64,000 nucleotides of DNA, taken from assembly GCF_014898055.3 (NCBI RefSeq), contig NW_023604295.1, positions 134,570,676 through 134,634,675 of the forward strand, written 5' to 3'. The stretch comes from Talpa occidentalis (taxonomy: Eukaryota; Chordata; Mammalia; Eulipotyphla; Talpidae). The notes under the pieces are model-generated. The model was given only the letters and a program-made list of their open reading frames with translations, had not been told where the DNA came from and did not search any database. Of the stretch, positions 12,191-23,884 are shown piece after piece (position 1 is the stretch's first letter; each line of letters opens with the position of its first letter). The position numbers and the translations under genes were made by a program.

Positions 12191-12654
12191 TCTTTTAGTT
12201 ATATAAGCAATGAGGACAGAAGAAGAGAGTACCATAAAGGTAAGATGGGAGAAATGTCAGAGAGGCAGAAATAGTAATGATGTTTGGAATCAGTCATTGT
12301 GGAAAATTGTCAGTAACTGTGGAAAAATAAAAACACACCAGAGCCAGACCCTAGTAGAGGCGCTGGGGTTTGCACAGGTCAGCCTCTGGTTGTAAAAATC
12401 AGGGCGAGTGCTGTTGCCTTTGGTCAGGAGCCAGTGATCAAATGATGTGGTGTAGATGGAAATCAGCCATCCCCTGCAGTGGAACTGCCCAGACACCTGA
12501 GTAATGGGTGGTGAAAATGTCCCGGTATAACAATCTGTCGCTTTTATAACCACCTAATTAGAAAAAGATAATATTCAGACAAGGTATTGTTAAATGTTTT
12601 ATCATCACATATCCTGAGTTAATAGCAGTTAGATTAAAATTGAGTCTAAGCCCC
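12191..12654. other. Unassigned sequence
   Basis: Opposed short frames at 12210-12395 and 12290-12553 lack domains. No repeat is recognised. Confidence 0.45.
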
Positions 12655-13196
12655 CACCACCCCCGCCCATGTTCATTGCATTGTTATTCACAATAGTCTA
12701 GATATGGATATAGTCCAAATTGCTCACGGCTGAATAGATAAGGAAGATATGATATATCACACACACATATGTACACACATAGATACATATATACCTACCT
12801 ATACACACAATAGAAACTCAGATTTTTTTTTCAAAAAAACAAATCTTGCCACTTGTGACAAGTATGGACCTTCCTTGAGGGAACTATTCAAGTGAAATAA
12901 GTTGAGAGAAAGACAAATACCATAGATTTTACTCCTACACAGAAGATAAAGAATCAAAACAAATGAACAAATGAGATGAAACAAAAATAAACCCTTAGAT
13001 TGTGACAACAGATGGTGGTTATTGTAGGAGAGGTGCATGAGGGTGGGCAGGAAGGGTAGAGGTGTGGATAGGTTGGTGGTGAACGGGAACTAGAGCTTTG
13101 GTGGCAGGTGTGGTTGCCATGTACAGATGTCAAAGTAAAGCTGCACTCCTAGAACTTATACAGTGTTATCAACTAACATTAACTCAAGAAAAAAAA
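12655..13196 (+). mobile_element. L1 3' end (ORF2 remnant plus 3' UTR)
   Basis: It begins with the decayed end of ORF2 ('attgttattcacaatagtct') and has an AC/AT simple repeat at about 12760-12810. The bat/carnivore-like L1 3' UTR follows ('cagatggtggttattgtagg', 'ggtggtgaacgggaactaga', 'aacttatacagtgttatcaa') and it ends in an A-rich tail at about 13187-13196. The ORF2 frame is broken. Only a 6-bp 'tctaag' match flanks it, so a target duplication is not claimed. Confidence 0.8.
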
Positions 13197-15187
13197 GCCA
13201 TCTAAGGGATTGTGTGCTACATATGTTGGAATATATATAGTAAGTACTTAGATTTACGCAGAACTCTTCCTCCAAAGAGTTAAAGGCTGGCAACCAAAAA
13301 CTTGCAAGAGAATTCTATGTGGCAGAGCAAGGGCTAGTCTTCAAATTAGACATAATTAAAGCAATACAGATAGAACATTTTACAGTTCAAAAAATGCTTA
13401 AAATATAAATTATCCACTCAATTCTCAATGATTTAGTATGACAGATGCTGTTAGTACTATCACTAGTTTAGACTGGTCCACTTTTGAATGATTATTCTTC
13501 GTCCATTGGCAGGATAAGTCTTTCATGCCCTGTTTTGGATCAGTGTCTTCTTTCAAGTTTCTTCAATTTCCAAGTCATTTTCCTCACTTTCTGTTTTGTC
13601 CTGGTCTCTTACTTTCAGCTGATTCTCTGCTGAGGTATTAACTAATACCCTAAGTAATAGCTGATAATCATTTAATGTCACCTTTCCTAAGGGGCTGAGT
13701 TTTAAATGGAGAGTTCTAAAAGGCGGAGATTTACTTGAAGGAAAGTTTAATGGTGCAATCATAGGTAATTGGCTATTACATTCTGGAGTCAGGAAATCCT
13801 ATCTACCACTTGTGTATGAAGAGAGTCTGGCATGGCCCTCAGAGTCACCTTCTATGAGTTAGAAGAGACAGAAAGTGCTTCTGAGTTGCTTCTTTTCTCT
13901 TACCTGCTGACCTGTTTGCTTTTCTATGAAGATGTTAGTGATTTGAAGGGATTGTGATCCCTTGAGGCCTACGGGCCTGGCGGTGTGGTGGGCTTGGACT
14001 TAGTACCACACATTCGTCTTCTGAAGGGAGAAGGTGACAAATGGATAACTCCCATCACCAGGACATTAAAATGAAGAACTGTTCATTACCTGACTTAATG
14101 CTCCCAAAGAGTGATGTGGAGAAGAACACTTGGAAGACCACCTCCCAAATCCTGCTGGCATCTGGCTCTCCTGCAAAGGTGTCACAAGAAAAAAAATGTA
14201 ATTTTTTGTGAAGTATGTCTGTTGTAATATACAGTTGTCCTCTTGGAAATTACTCTGGTAATTTTCCTGAGTTGGGAGCACAGCATTAATTAATTGGGTT
14301 TGGTATAAAATTCCTGGAATGGACAGAGATAACAATGTGAGATATTAGTTGTCTTTTTTGCTTCCTTATTTACTAGGAAATAATGCCCAAAGGTCTTAGG
14401 AATAATAGTCATTCTCTTCTCCTGTCTTTGCAGACCAAGCAATGGAGGACAGCCAGAGCTGATCTTTATCCTTAGTTCTCAAGAACCTCAAACTGTGAGT
14501 CTCTTCTGGACATTGCATGTGGGCAAAAAGTCATTTGTGTGGAGGGAAAGCAGGACATAACAAAAGGGAGATCCAGGTTGTGCCCTAACCCGGGTGGGAA
14601 GACAGGTTATTAGTAATGATAATGCCTTCCCACCCCTAGCCTGGACCCAGCCTGAATATTTGAAATTGATGCTTTTCCAGAAGATCTGAGCTGTACAATC
14701 CCCATAGTTACACAGAAGCCCAACTTTTGAGAATTAAGTCTCTCCACACAGCTCAGCATTTGGTACTTTTTATGCTAAGCAGCAAAAGTAAAAGCAGAAA
14801 ACAACTCCTCATGGGAGTTGGCAGATGGAATCAGTACTTGGTTTCTTTCCCCTTATTTGAGGGGAGGGTAGATTCTCAACAGAGATTTCCTTTCCCTACT
14901 GTGGAAAAATTAGTGCATGTTGCTTTTTTCCTTCATTTTCCACTCCATGAATGACATTCATTTTTTTGACAGTGGTCAGTGCAGTCTCAATCCCAGCCCA
15001 GGCTTCTGCCTTCTCAATCTATGTCTCTACACCAGAACCTGCTGTTCTCCAGGTGTTGGCTGTGCAGTGTTAGCCCTTCCCTTCCATGTTAAAGTTAACA
15101 TTTAAGAGTGAAAGGTAAAGAAGGATTAATTTAATATCAACCCAGTGCAGAGGGAGTGCTGCTCATAGCTTTGCCATCTGGGGTTTT
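13197..15187. other. Unassigned sequence
   Basis: No clear element is seen. A faint MIR-like stretch may lie near 13.34-13.48 kb. Frames of 60-90 codons (13553-13762, 14066-14335, 14727-14954, 14917-15105) show no domains. Confidence 0.4.
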
Positions 15188-15526
15188 GGTAAATTAGATT
15201 TATTTATTTATTTATTTATTAATTTATTTTTTAAATTATTTATTTATTTATTTATTTATTTTACACAAGCACTGGGTACAGTCAGAAGCGCGGGAGGGTG
15301 AGAGAATTCACCAGAGCCAGAGCAGGGAGCAGAGCAGGCAGAAGGATCGAAGTACACTGCTGAGGGGAGCAGCGGGCGGCAGGAGAGGTCTGTGCGCCAT
15401 GTGGGACCCTCCTCCGGTGGCTGGGGAGCAGCCGGGGATCAAACCAGCACCGCAGAGGCTGCGGGCAGCTTCGCAATCCAGCGCTCAACCGCTGCGCCAC
15501 CGGGGAGGCCCGGTAAATTAGATTTA
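15188..15526 (-). mobile_element. tRNA-derived SINE, young subfamily, copy 3
   Basis: A full-length minus-strand copy is bounded by the 15-bp perfect duplication 'ggtaaattagattta' (15188-15202 and 15512-15526). The complement of a perfect A box is at 15489-15499. The B box has one change (complement reads gggatcaaacc). The TTTA tail is expanded to over 60 bases (about 15200-15262). Many CpGs persist. Confidence 0.93.
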
Positions 15527-18124
15527 GATGATCTTTTACATAGTGTAGTTCACCTTCAAAGAGGCCAAATGCTATTTCCTTTCAGTTTTCTTAATTATTT
15601 TCAAGCATAATTCCTCCTCTCTCAGCTTTGAACTGATTACAGTGAGGGAGGCAAAAGCCATGACTGAGCCAACCGTGATTTACTATAAAACAAAGCAGCT
15701 AATTTTAGGATAAAATATTAGGGGGCAACTGCTTTCTCCTTTGGAAAACTGTACAGCTTCAGAGGTTCCTTATTGTGGGGTTTCCAGATCCACTACCTCC
15801 CCTTCCAAAAAAAAAAAAAACCACAAAACAAATCTTTAAAATGAAGACGTTCCATCCATCTATATGCAAGCACTGTGAGTCACGGAGCACAATAGTCCTT
15901 CACGACAGTGGGAAGAGGTAGGTGTTAAACATGATCACAAAAGAACCTGTTCTCCCTCTCAGCTCAGCCCACATGTCCTGCCTGTGACACTCCAAGGCAC
16001 ATTCGCATTCTTGGAACGGTGCTCATTTCAGTCTGTGATCCAGAGTTTATGTGTATTCACTGAAACACTGTAGGAGTAGGTGGTGCCAAGAGCAAAAAGC
16101 AAGAGCAGGCTCAAAGAGCCGTCAGCCTACTCTCCAGGGGACGTAAGGGAAGGGATGTTAGCTTCTGGAGCATTCCCTCCTGTTGCTTTGTGGGCAGCGT
16201 GGCATGCACAAATACATGCCCAAATGGGAGTATAAACCGGTTGAAATATACTTCTGGTTCCATTTGTCAATTACTTTGAAGAGTTTCTGTGTTTTTTCTC
16301 TGGGGTATGATACAATTGGGATCTCTCCTCATGTGAAACGATGCCAGCTTCTGCTTGAGACAACATGGCTCTTTCTGCTTTGTGTGTTTCCATTCATCTA
16401 CCCTTGAGAGAAGGGAGTAAATTGAATAATATCCAGGCATCACAACTTGGACTCAAGTGAATGTTGCTGTCGTCAGCTCTGGTGGGACCAGGCGGGGCTC
16501 TCTCACCTCCCCACACATCTTGTTCATGCTCCTCTTTTGTCTTTTTGGGGAATGGCCTTTGGAGCCACATCTGTGCACAAACAACACCAGTCCTTCCAAG
16601 TTCAACTGCAGACTCCTGTGGGTCTCTAGTACACAGACTCTGTAGACGCTTTTATATCTTGTTTTTTAGTTGAAATCCCTGTATTTCTTCATGTCCATCC
16701 ATTGCACAGACATTACACCTCTGCCCCAGCACCCCATTTTTATGCAGGGCCAAAATGCAACCAAACCCCCAAGATTCCCAAATGAGATGAGATGTGGACA
16801 TAAACCTCTGTTTTCTTCTTTTATTCTTATCTGTTCTTGTTCTCCATGTTGCAGCTGAAATTAAACAATTTCACGTCTGGGACAGTATCTTTATCCCGGT
16901 GGGCGCCTCAATAAATATTTGTAAAAAATGTGAATCAGAGAGAACAATGAGGCTAGGTATTTACTGCCAGAAAGATGAGAAGGGGGGTGAAGGAATGTGG
17001 TGGGGGTGGAAAACAGCCTGAAATTGCCCAGCTGACCATTTGCTTATGAAATGCCTCACCTGTTCTGGGAGGGAGTGGAATGTTTTCACATCCAGCAGTT
17101 GAAGGATAAAAATGTCCCAAATTAAACCTCTTTCTCCACATCACTCTGACCTTTGACCATCTTGGCTACCCTCCTCTTGGTCCTATTTCTCTCAGGAGAA
17201 AGCCGGGGGATCACTTGTACTCCTGGATCCAGGGCACCCCCATAGGGGAAGCATAAGATGATGACATGGATGGCATCCATATGTCAAGTGTTTTGGTCGT
17301 TAGGTGACTTCATTGCCGTGTGAACATCATAGAGTGTAATTACCTGGGTGGTACATGCTACGACTCGCCTGGGCTATCTGGGACCACCTCTATATATGTG
17401 GTCTACATGTGTTGTATATTGACTGAAAACTGCATGACTGTACTTAACTTCCTTACCCAACTTCTGTTAGCTGTAACCCATGTTGATTACACCCATCTGA
17501 GCACATCGTGGTCTGATTATAGTTCTTACAAGTCTCTAGTACTGTGCCTGGTACACAGCAAAGGCCCAGTAGATGATGGCTATGATTTTCAGCTCCGTAT
17601 TGGATCTTAACCTGAGCTTTACTATTTCCAACTCTAGAGGGTTTTCTAGCCTACATCCTGTTCTGTGATTTTTCTTGTCAGGCATACCGGGCAATGGTGA
17701 ATCTCATTTCCAAGTATGATGGAGAGACCAACATAGTGAAATGTTCAAAGGACAAATAAAACCTCACAAACTTCTCTTTTTCTCAGAAAACACACCATCT
17801 TTTTCTCAGGGTAGGGGAGAGGTTTGACCTTCCCTATTGTTTCAGTTTATGGGAAGAATACAGGAGAGAGAGAGGGGGAGAGAGAGACTTGCAAGCTCAT
17901 TTCTAATGGGTCCCTGGGGGATGCAGGATTTGTGAGATACTCTGTCCTTCTGACAACCAAACCCTTCCCAGGTAAATGCCCTTGGAACATGTATTTATTC
18001 TGTTTTGTTTGAGTCTTGGTTGTGTTGGAGGCTGGTGACAGTTGGAAAGTGTAAAAGAAAGAAATCTTAGAAAGAGCTAGATCAGTCTCATCAGTGCACT
18101 TTTTCTAAAGAGGCAGACATACTT
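15527..18124. other. Unassigned sequence with a few repeat tails
   Basis: An A14 run lies at 15807-15820 and a GA-rich run at about 17866-17886. Possible L2/MIR tails lie near 16900-16920 and at 17535-17600. All three plus frames are open together at about 16461-16629, which reflects few stop codons and not a gene. Confidence 0.45.
17535..17600 (+). repeat. L2 3'-end fragment
   Basis: 'ctagtactgtgcctggtaca' followed by 'cagcaaaggcccagtagatg' matches the usual L2 3' terminus pattern. Confidence 0.4.
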
Positions 18125-18151
18125 GAAAGTGATTGCAGAGGGCCTCCCCGG

Positions 18152-18162
18152 TGGCGCAGCGG
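18152..18162 (+). promoter_or_regulatory. Pol III A box of SINE copy 4
   Basis: TGGCGCAGCGG fits the consensus TRGYNNARNGG at every position. Its partner B box lies 43 bases downstream, typical spacing for a tRNA-type internal promoter. Confidence 0.9.
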
Positions 18163-18205
18163 TTGAGCGCTGGGTTGCGAAGCTGCCCACAGCCTCTGCG
18201 GCGCT

Positions 18206-18216
18206 GGTTCGATCCC
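18206..18216 (+). promoter_or_regulatory. Pol III B box of SINE copy 4
   Basis: GGTTCGATCCC fits GGTTCGANYCC fully. With the A box it forms a complete internal pol III promoter. Confidence 0.9.
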
Positions 18217-18402
18217 CGCTGCTCCCCGGCCACCGGAGGAGGGTCCCACATGGCGCGCAGACCTCTCCTGCCACCCGCTGCTCCCCTCAGCAGTGTACTT
18301 CGGTCCTTCTGCCTGCTCTGCTCCCCGCTCTGGCTCTGGTGAATTCTCTCACCCTCCCGCGCTTCTGACTGTATCCAGTGCTTGTATAAATAAATAAATA
18401 AA

Positions 18403-18407
18403 TCTTT
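18403..18407 (+). terminator. TCTTT pol III terminator of SINE copy 4
   Basis: TCTTT directly follows the AATAAA-rich tail and precedes the A run, which is the arrangement of T+ SINEs. Confidence 0.65.
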
Positions 18408-18434
18408 AAAAAAAAAAAGAAAGTGATTGCAGAG

Positions 18435-19779
18435 ACCTGGCTTATTTATTCAAACGACTATTAGTCTATTTTAAAAAAGAAACTCATGAAAAAAAATCTA
18501 ATGGGTGAGTAAGACAGGATTTATGACTCAGAGTATACTAGCACATGCCAGATAAGATTATTTTGTTTCCTGAAAAATGTTTTTTGTCATGGAGAGCTAC
18601 CTAGTTTATGTTTGTTTATTTGAGAATTTATATCTTAGGACATTAATCACAAGAGTTACATCTTTCTTTTGGCATAAGAGATAAAAAGAAAATTTTACTT
18701 TTTACATCAGGCTTGCTGTAGGAAACATTGACCTATCAATAATTGATCTACTCAATTTCTTGAAACGAGAAATATTGTATATGGAGTTTCATGAAACATG
18801 AGTGAGAGAATTAATTTCTATGAATATGTGAATGTGAAAGGATAGTTTTTCTGACATTGATAATAAAATATTTTTACTTGTATTTCATTTCTCATATTAT
18901 TTAACTTTAATATTTATTTCCCCATCCCTGCTTCCTATCTCCCAAAAGATAGAATTGACTTGTCTTGTTTATGAAAACAAGATCTGATAGAGTCCTACAC
19001 TCAAATTAAAGGGCTCACCAAACATGTACTAATTGTACTAGCTGCAATGGTGGGTTTGGGTAGCTTGGATGCTGATTCATTGGGTGACTCAGGGTAAGCC
19101 ATTGTTCTTCTCCATGTTTGCATTATTTATTCCTTAGGGATAAGATTATGGTTAATAAAATTTTCATTAAAATGTACTTGAATAACTAAAAAAAGAAACA
19201 CTAATACAGCACCTTATTGAAGAGATAATTCTTGATTTTCAACTTGTTTTAGGAAACTAAGGATAAAAGAAAAATTTGGACTTGTATTTTATTCTGCAAC
19301 AGAAGGGCTGCTGTTGGGCTAACCCTCGGTGTCCTCAAAAGATTAATAAAAGGTCTGCTGTGGGTACTGCCACAGTGCTGTTTTCTGATAGAGGCCTTTA
19401 GTCCTCACCCTTCTCTCCACCGGTCCCCTGGGGAAGATGTGCCTGATTCTAGGCAGAACCTAAGCCTTGTGGGTCTGTTAGGCTGTAGAAAGTTCTCATG
19501 ACAAAAATTGACAGTTTTCTATGCTAACTTATATTCTAGCGGAATCATCATTGTGCAAAGTCAAAGAAACTCACAAGCATGAAGCCCCAGATAAAGTAAT
19601 AGATGACATTTGCCCATATTTTTCTCTATGAGATCTGAAAGCCCATACAAAGGACATTAGTTTTTAATACAGTACAAGTCATATATTATTAGAATAAACT
19701 AAAAAGCAGATAATTACTAAATGTGTTATTTTGGAGGTATGATGGCCATTGTAATCATTTGGCACAATTCCTGCATCAT
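18435..19779. other. AT-rich unassigned sequence
   Basis: No element or gene is recognised. Nothing open exceeds about 60 codons except a minus frame at 19679-19870 that runs into the L2 fragment. Confidence 0.5.
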
Positions 19780-19990
19780 CGTCTTGGGTTTTGTTCTTAC
19801 TTCCTGTGGATACTTGCAATAGCCTTGCACCAGACCTCTTTCTCCATGGCCCTGTCTTCCACACTGCCACCAGCGCTGTCTTCTCAAATGCTTGATCAAA
19901 TCACACTTCATTTACAATTCTGCCCTCAATCCTCATTGCCATCTGAGTGAAATCCAAATTCCTTAATGAGGTGTTTGATGAGGACTGGTC
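19780..19990 (+). repeat. L2 LINE fragment
   Basis: 'aatgcttgatcaaatcacac' and 'gccctcaatcctcattgcca' followed by 'gtgaaatccaaattccttaa' correspond to the ORF2 3' part of L2. Short frames here are relics. Confidence 0.6.
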
Positions 19991-20274
19991 TATAAAAATT
20001 GGTTTGAACTTGGAAGATGTCATTGGGAAGGTTACCAACAGTGTGTATGTGTGTGCGTCATGTTTGTCTTCCTTCTAAGAATTGAAATTGAAATTGATCT
20101 TTGGGAAATCCTCTCTGTTCAGAAAGACCCATCTGACAGTTACCTTCAGTTATACAGAAGTAATAAAGACTTAAATATTATTTTTGTGCATGACTGAAAC
20201 TGATGAGCTATCTCAAGTAAAACTGCAGAGAGTGAGATGTTAAATGCCCTACTTAATAATGTAATACTTATAAC

Positions 20275-20525
20275 TGAAATTTATTGATCCAAATCCTATG
20301 TGCCAAATACTCTTCTAAGCTTTTTCTGTATATGAATTGATTTAATACTTATGATAACTCTTTTATAATACTTATAATAACTCTTTACTATTGATGAACT
20401 CAGACACAGAGAGGTTGAGTAATATGCCCCAGGTCACATAGATAAGTAACTGGTAGAACTGGGATATCAATGCAGATATTCTAATTCCAAAGTCCTCTCT
20501 CTCAGGCACTATGTTCTATAGTCTC
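20275..20525 (-). repeat. MIR SINE with an internal 20-bp duplication
   Basis: Complement MIR features are clear: 'gatgaactcagacacagaga', 'gaggttgagtaatatgcccc', 'aggtcacatagataagtaac'. A local duplication of 20 bp with one mismatch lies at 20344-20363 and 20367-20386. Confidence 0.75.
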
Positions 20526-21351
20526 CATTACATGAGCAGAATTGTACCCCTGCAGAATTTGAGCGAATCATCCACCCACCAATCTAGGTATTTGATGAAT
20601 CCCTTTTTAAGCATTCGTACATGAAAAATAGGAGCTACAGCTAGATCATAGCTAGAGAAATCTGTTTTTATAATCTCTTTAAGCCATGTTGGGGAAGGAC
20701 TGGAAAAGTGCAACGCAGGCAGGACTGGATGTTGGTGTCCCACATTGGTGTAGCTTAAAAATGAATCACTTGGAATGACTCACTCAGACGAATGAATCAC
20801 TGAAATATCCAGCAGATACTTGTTTTTATTTTATATGATCCTTCCTATGCACGCTTTTGAGAGTAAAAGTCGGGGTTTTATTTGGAATTGTTGACAGTAC
20901 CTTCTGTCAATCATCTGGGGGACGATAATTCCCAAATAGGCATTTGAATTGCTAGAGAAAATTTTTATTTTGGGGTTATTTCAGAGTTCGAGCCAGGCTA
21001 ATATGTGATAATCTTGGGGTGTATCTCTTTAGTGGAAGTTAGATTAGCTTTAGAATTCAGTAGAGATTTAAGGATTGTGTTTGACTTCTGGGCCCTAAGA
21101 TCAACTTTTCTTTCCGTAGAAAATCTGTTTATTGCACTTTTTCTTTTAATCTCCAAAATTTCATTAAGGTTTTGTTAAGGGTCATAATTGGGTATTGTGA
21201 CTCTTTTCAATATCACAGAAGTATGGCAAAGGCTCCATCTGTCCATCCTTATATTTCTCGGCTCTTCTCCATATGGACCAATTGTATTTCCACCAAACTC
21301 AGCATATACTTTCAGGCCTCCATGCTTTTTTCTCATGTTAGATATAAAGAC
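20526..21351. other. Unassigned sequence
   Basis: A 71-codon minus frame at 20528-20743 and overlapping plus frames at 21172-21423 show no domain. No repeat family is recognised. Confidence 0.45.
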
Positions 21352-21760
21352 TGTGGTAGTAAATTTTATGTATCAACTTGGCTAGGCCATAGTACCCAGA
21401 TGTCTGGTCAAACAACAGTCTAAGTGTCACTATGAAAGTATTTTTTTTAAAAAATGACATTAACATTTAAATCAGTAGACTGAGTAAAGCAGATTACTCT
21501 CTATAACATGGGTGGGCCTCATCTAATCAGTTGAAGGCCTGAAGAGAAAAGAGAAAAAGTCTTCTGAGGAAGAGTGAATTCTGTTTTCAGACTGGAGCAA
21601 CAATGCAGCTATCCCTTGGCTCTCCAGTTTGCCATCCTGCTCTGCAAGCTTCCAACTTGTCAACTCCCCAATCATGTTGAGCCAATTTCTTGAAATAAAT
21701 CTCTCTACATATACACACAGCTTCTTGGTTCAATTTCTCTGGAGAAGCCTGACTAATACA
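21352..21760 (+). mobile_element. Solo LTR, MLT2-like (ERVL)
   Basis: About 409 bp running from TG ('tgtggtagtaaattttatgt') to CA-like 'ctaataca'. It contains 'caacttggctaggccatagt', 'gtgggcctcatctaatcagt', an AATAAA signal at 21694-21699 and the ending 'ctctggagaagcctgactaa', all characteristic of MLT2-type LTRs. No internal retroviral sequence adjoins it, so it is a solo LTR. No 5-bp duplication is visible at the ends chosen. Confidence 0.8.
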
Positions 21761-22069
21761 GAGGACTTCTCTTTCAGTTTCCTATCCAATTCTCCTTCAT
21801 TATACTTTGCTTCTTATTGGGGAAGCAAGTTTCTAAAGTTGGGGCTTACAAATTACTAAGAACATAAAGAATTTCTTCAAGCCACTGTAACAATAGAACT
21901 AACAGCTCAGAGAATTCTGTTTTCAAAGTCTTTCCATAAACCTGGTTTACATAAACAATATTCAGAGATTGCATCTACTCACATGATTTCAGAAGAATAT
22001 TTAGGTTATCCTATTGGTAGCTTCTTCCCAGGTGTGTTGGGGATCGGATCTTTTTGCTTTTTGGATATT
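21761..22069. other. Unassigned sequence
   Basis: Short AT-rich interval after the LTR with no recognised content. Confidence 0.45.
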
Positions 22070-22250
22070 TTTGCTCACTGTCTATTGATTACTTATTATA
22101 TACTAAACATTGTTTAGGCACTGGGAACACAACAACGAGCAAGACACAAAAATTCCTGCCCTCACAACAATTGAATTCTATTGGGGAACAGACAATACAT
22201 TAAAAAAATAAGTAAAAATATAATATGTTAAGAAGCAAGGAATCTTGTAC
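22070..22250. repeat. Ancient interspersed repeat
   Basis: 'aggcactgggaacacaacaa', 'aattcctgccctcacaacaa' and 'ggggaacagacaatacatta' match a very common old mammalian repeat. A second, more diverged copy is at about 31.36 kb. The family is not assigned. Confidence 0.55.
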
Positions 22251-23884
22251 AATTTTGTAGCTTGTGCACTGCACAATGGTGCCACATCTCAGGGAAGGCC
22301 ATGACATTGTACAAATCATGCCTTTATATTTTTATATCTATGGTATTCTGGCAGATGGAAATGGGTGTCTTGGGGAATGATGTCTTTTTCTAATTTGCAG
22401 AAAGGTGATGTATGGGCTAGAGGCAGCCCTGTTAGTCATGACTGAGCTTATTTGAAGGTTATTGCCCACTCAGATAAGCTTTGATGGTGGCTTAGGTTAG
22501 GAAGGTGGAAAATTCTAGCAAATTCTGTGGCCAAATTCAAATAGAACTGAAAGAATTTAATATGCACTGGCGGAGTGATACGAGGGAAAAAACAAAGATT
22601 GCTGCCAGGATGTTTGGCCTAAGCAACTAGAAGAATTGACTGCCTTTAAATGAGGTGGAGAAGAGTTCAGGAAGAGCTGGTTTGGTGATTGTGCTTTGTT
22701 GAATGTGAATTCACCATGTGAATGCTGAGATGTCTACTAGTCTCACGTAGATATCACATGGGCAGTTGGATTGATGGGTCTGGAATGCAAAAAAGACCTA
22801 GACTAAAGATCGAAGTTATAAATTCTGTTTTTTCATGAGAACTCCTAAGGCTTATGATATTAGTAAACCTGATTTCTACTTAACGTTGTAACAAGTTACC
22901 CCCCATTTTACACTTCTCTACCTTATAATTAGAACTGAATAAGTACATGTGTTTAAGCTGGCAGTTCTGCCTTTCTTCCTGAAAAGCTTGTTACATGCTT
23001 TGAACAAGTTATAATTAAAAGTATCTGCTTTCACAAAAGTACAAAGCTATAACTGAGTCAGGTTTTTAAAAAACTTATCTTTAGAGAGAAGATTAAATAG
23101 TAGACTCCTTGATAACTACGCTGTTTTCTTCTAGGGAATTTGAATTTGACCCTATAGGATAACTTGTTTGGACTGGCTTTATATGGCAAAAATAAAAGTC
23201 ACTAGGATCAGTCTCAGGTGTTATCAGCTACCCGCCATGAATCTCTCTACTACTTATAGGAATTTATAAAACTGGTGAAACAAAACTATGTAAAGTAAAA
23301 TAGCAGGAATATTTTACAACCCAAAGGAAATGATTGCTCATTTTTGTCAGTAAAACAACCTGTCAGGAATGGAGGACAATTTACAGGAATTAGATCTAAA
23401 TATGCAGCACTGCCAACTCCCCACTATCCCTAAGTAGATTATCTATTTGCTGATTTTCTGCAGTTTCATGACCCGTGTCCCTCTCTCACAGGCAATAGGG
23501 AATTGCTGTCCCAGCACATGAAGGTTAAGTGTCTGTGTGTATCAAAGTGCTTCTAAAGGCCATTCTTATTGATTTTGGGACTATTTATAGTTTTGTAATG
23601 TGTTCACCTCTTTAGCCCACTATCTTATAAGATCAAAGGCAGTCAGGGAAGTGGACCGTTGCAGGCAGCTTGATGTGTTCTGGAAAAAAACTCCATGGAG
23701 GTCAGTCATACTTTCAGCATAATCACTAAGAAATCCAAACTAAAATTTTTTGTAGCAAGAAATGTCCCATCGGTTTCCACTTTTATAAATCCAAGTGTTC
23801 ATATACTGACATTGTTAGTCTTTTGTTGTGTCTATTAACTTATACCTTCCATTACAATATGGTGTTTGAGTAGTTCTTTATATG
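22251..23884. other. Unassigned sequence
   Basis: No open frame over 60 codons and no repeat family is recognised in this 1.6-kb stretch. Confidence 0.5.

Larger units (their letters stand above)
18125..18434 (+). mobile_element. tRNA-derived T+ SINE, young subfamily, copy 4 (reference copy)
   Basis: This is the only plus-strand copy and the clearest. A 16-bp perfect target duplication, 'gaaagtgattgcagag' (18125-18140 and 18419-18434), encloses a 278-bp element (18141-18418). The tRNA-related head has a perfect A box TGGCGCAGCGG at 18152-18162 and a perfect B box GGTTCGATCCC at 18206-18216. An unrelated body of about 150 bases follows. The tail has overlapping AATAAA signals from 18389, then TCTTT at 18403-18407 and an A run. 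AATAAA plus TCTTT defines the T+ class of SINEs. CpG dinucleotides are dense, so the copy is young. Confidence 0.96.

Noticed and set aside
12645..13206. Target-site duplication around the plus-strand L1
   Set aside because: Only 'tctaag' (6 bp) matches on the two sides, which is too short to claim.
16447..16673. Three overlapping plus-strand frames open at once
   Set aside because: All three frames being open indicates local lack of stop codons and not selection for one protein.
18141..18220. Possible tRNA gene from A and B boxes
   Set aside because: The head lacks a paired acceptor stem and continues into a SINE body with tail and target duplications.
18123..18368. Frames across the SINE copies (also at 5.2, 6.3, 15.3, 28.2, 29.9, 34.2 and 62.3 kb)
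   Set aside because: They are translations of the GC-rich SINE, recur in every copy and vary in frame.
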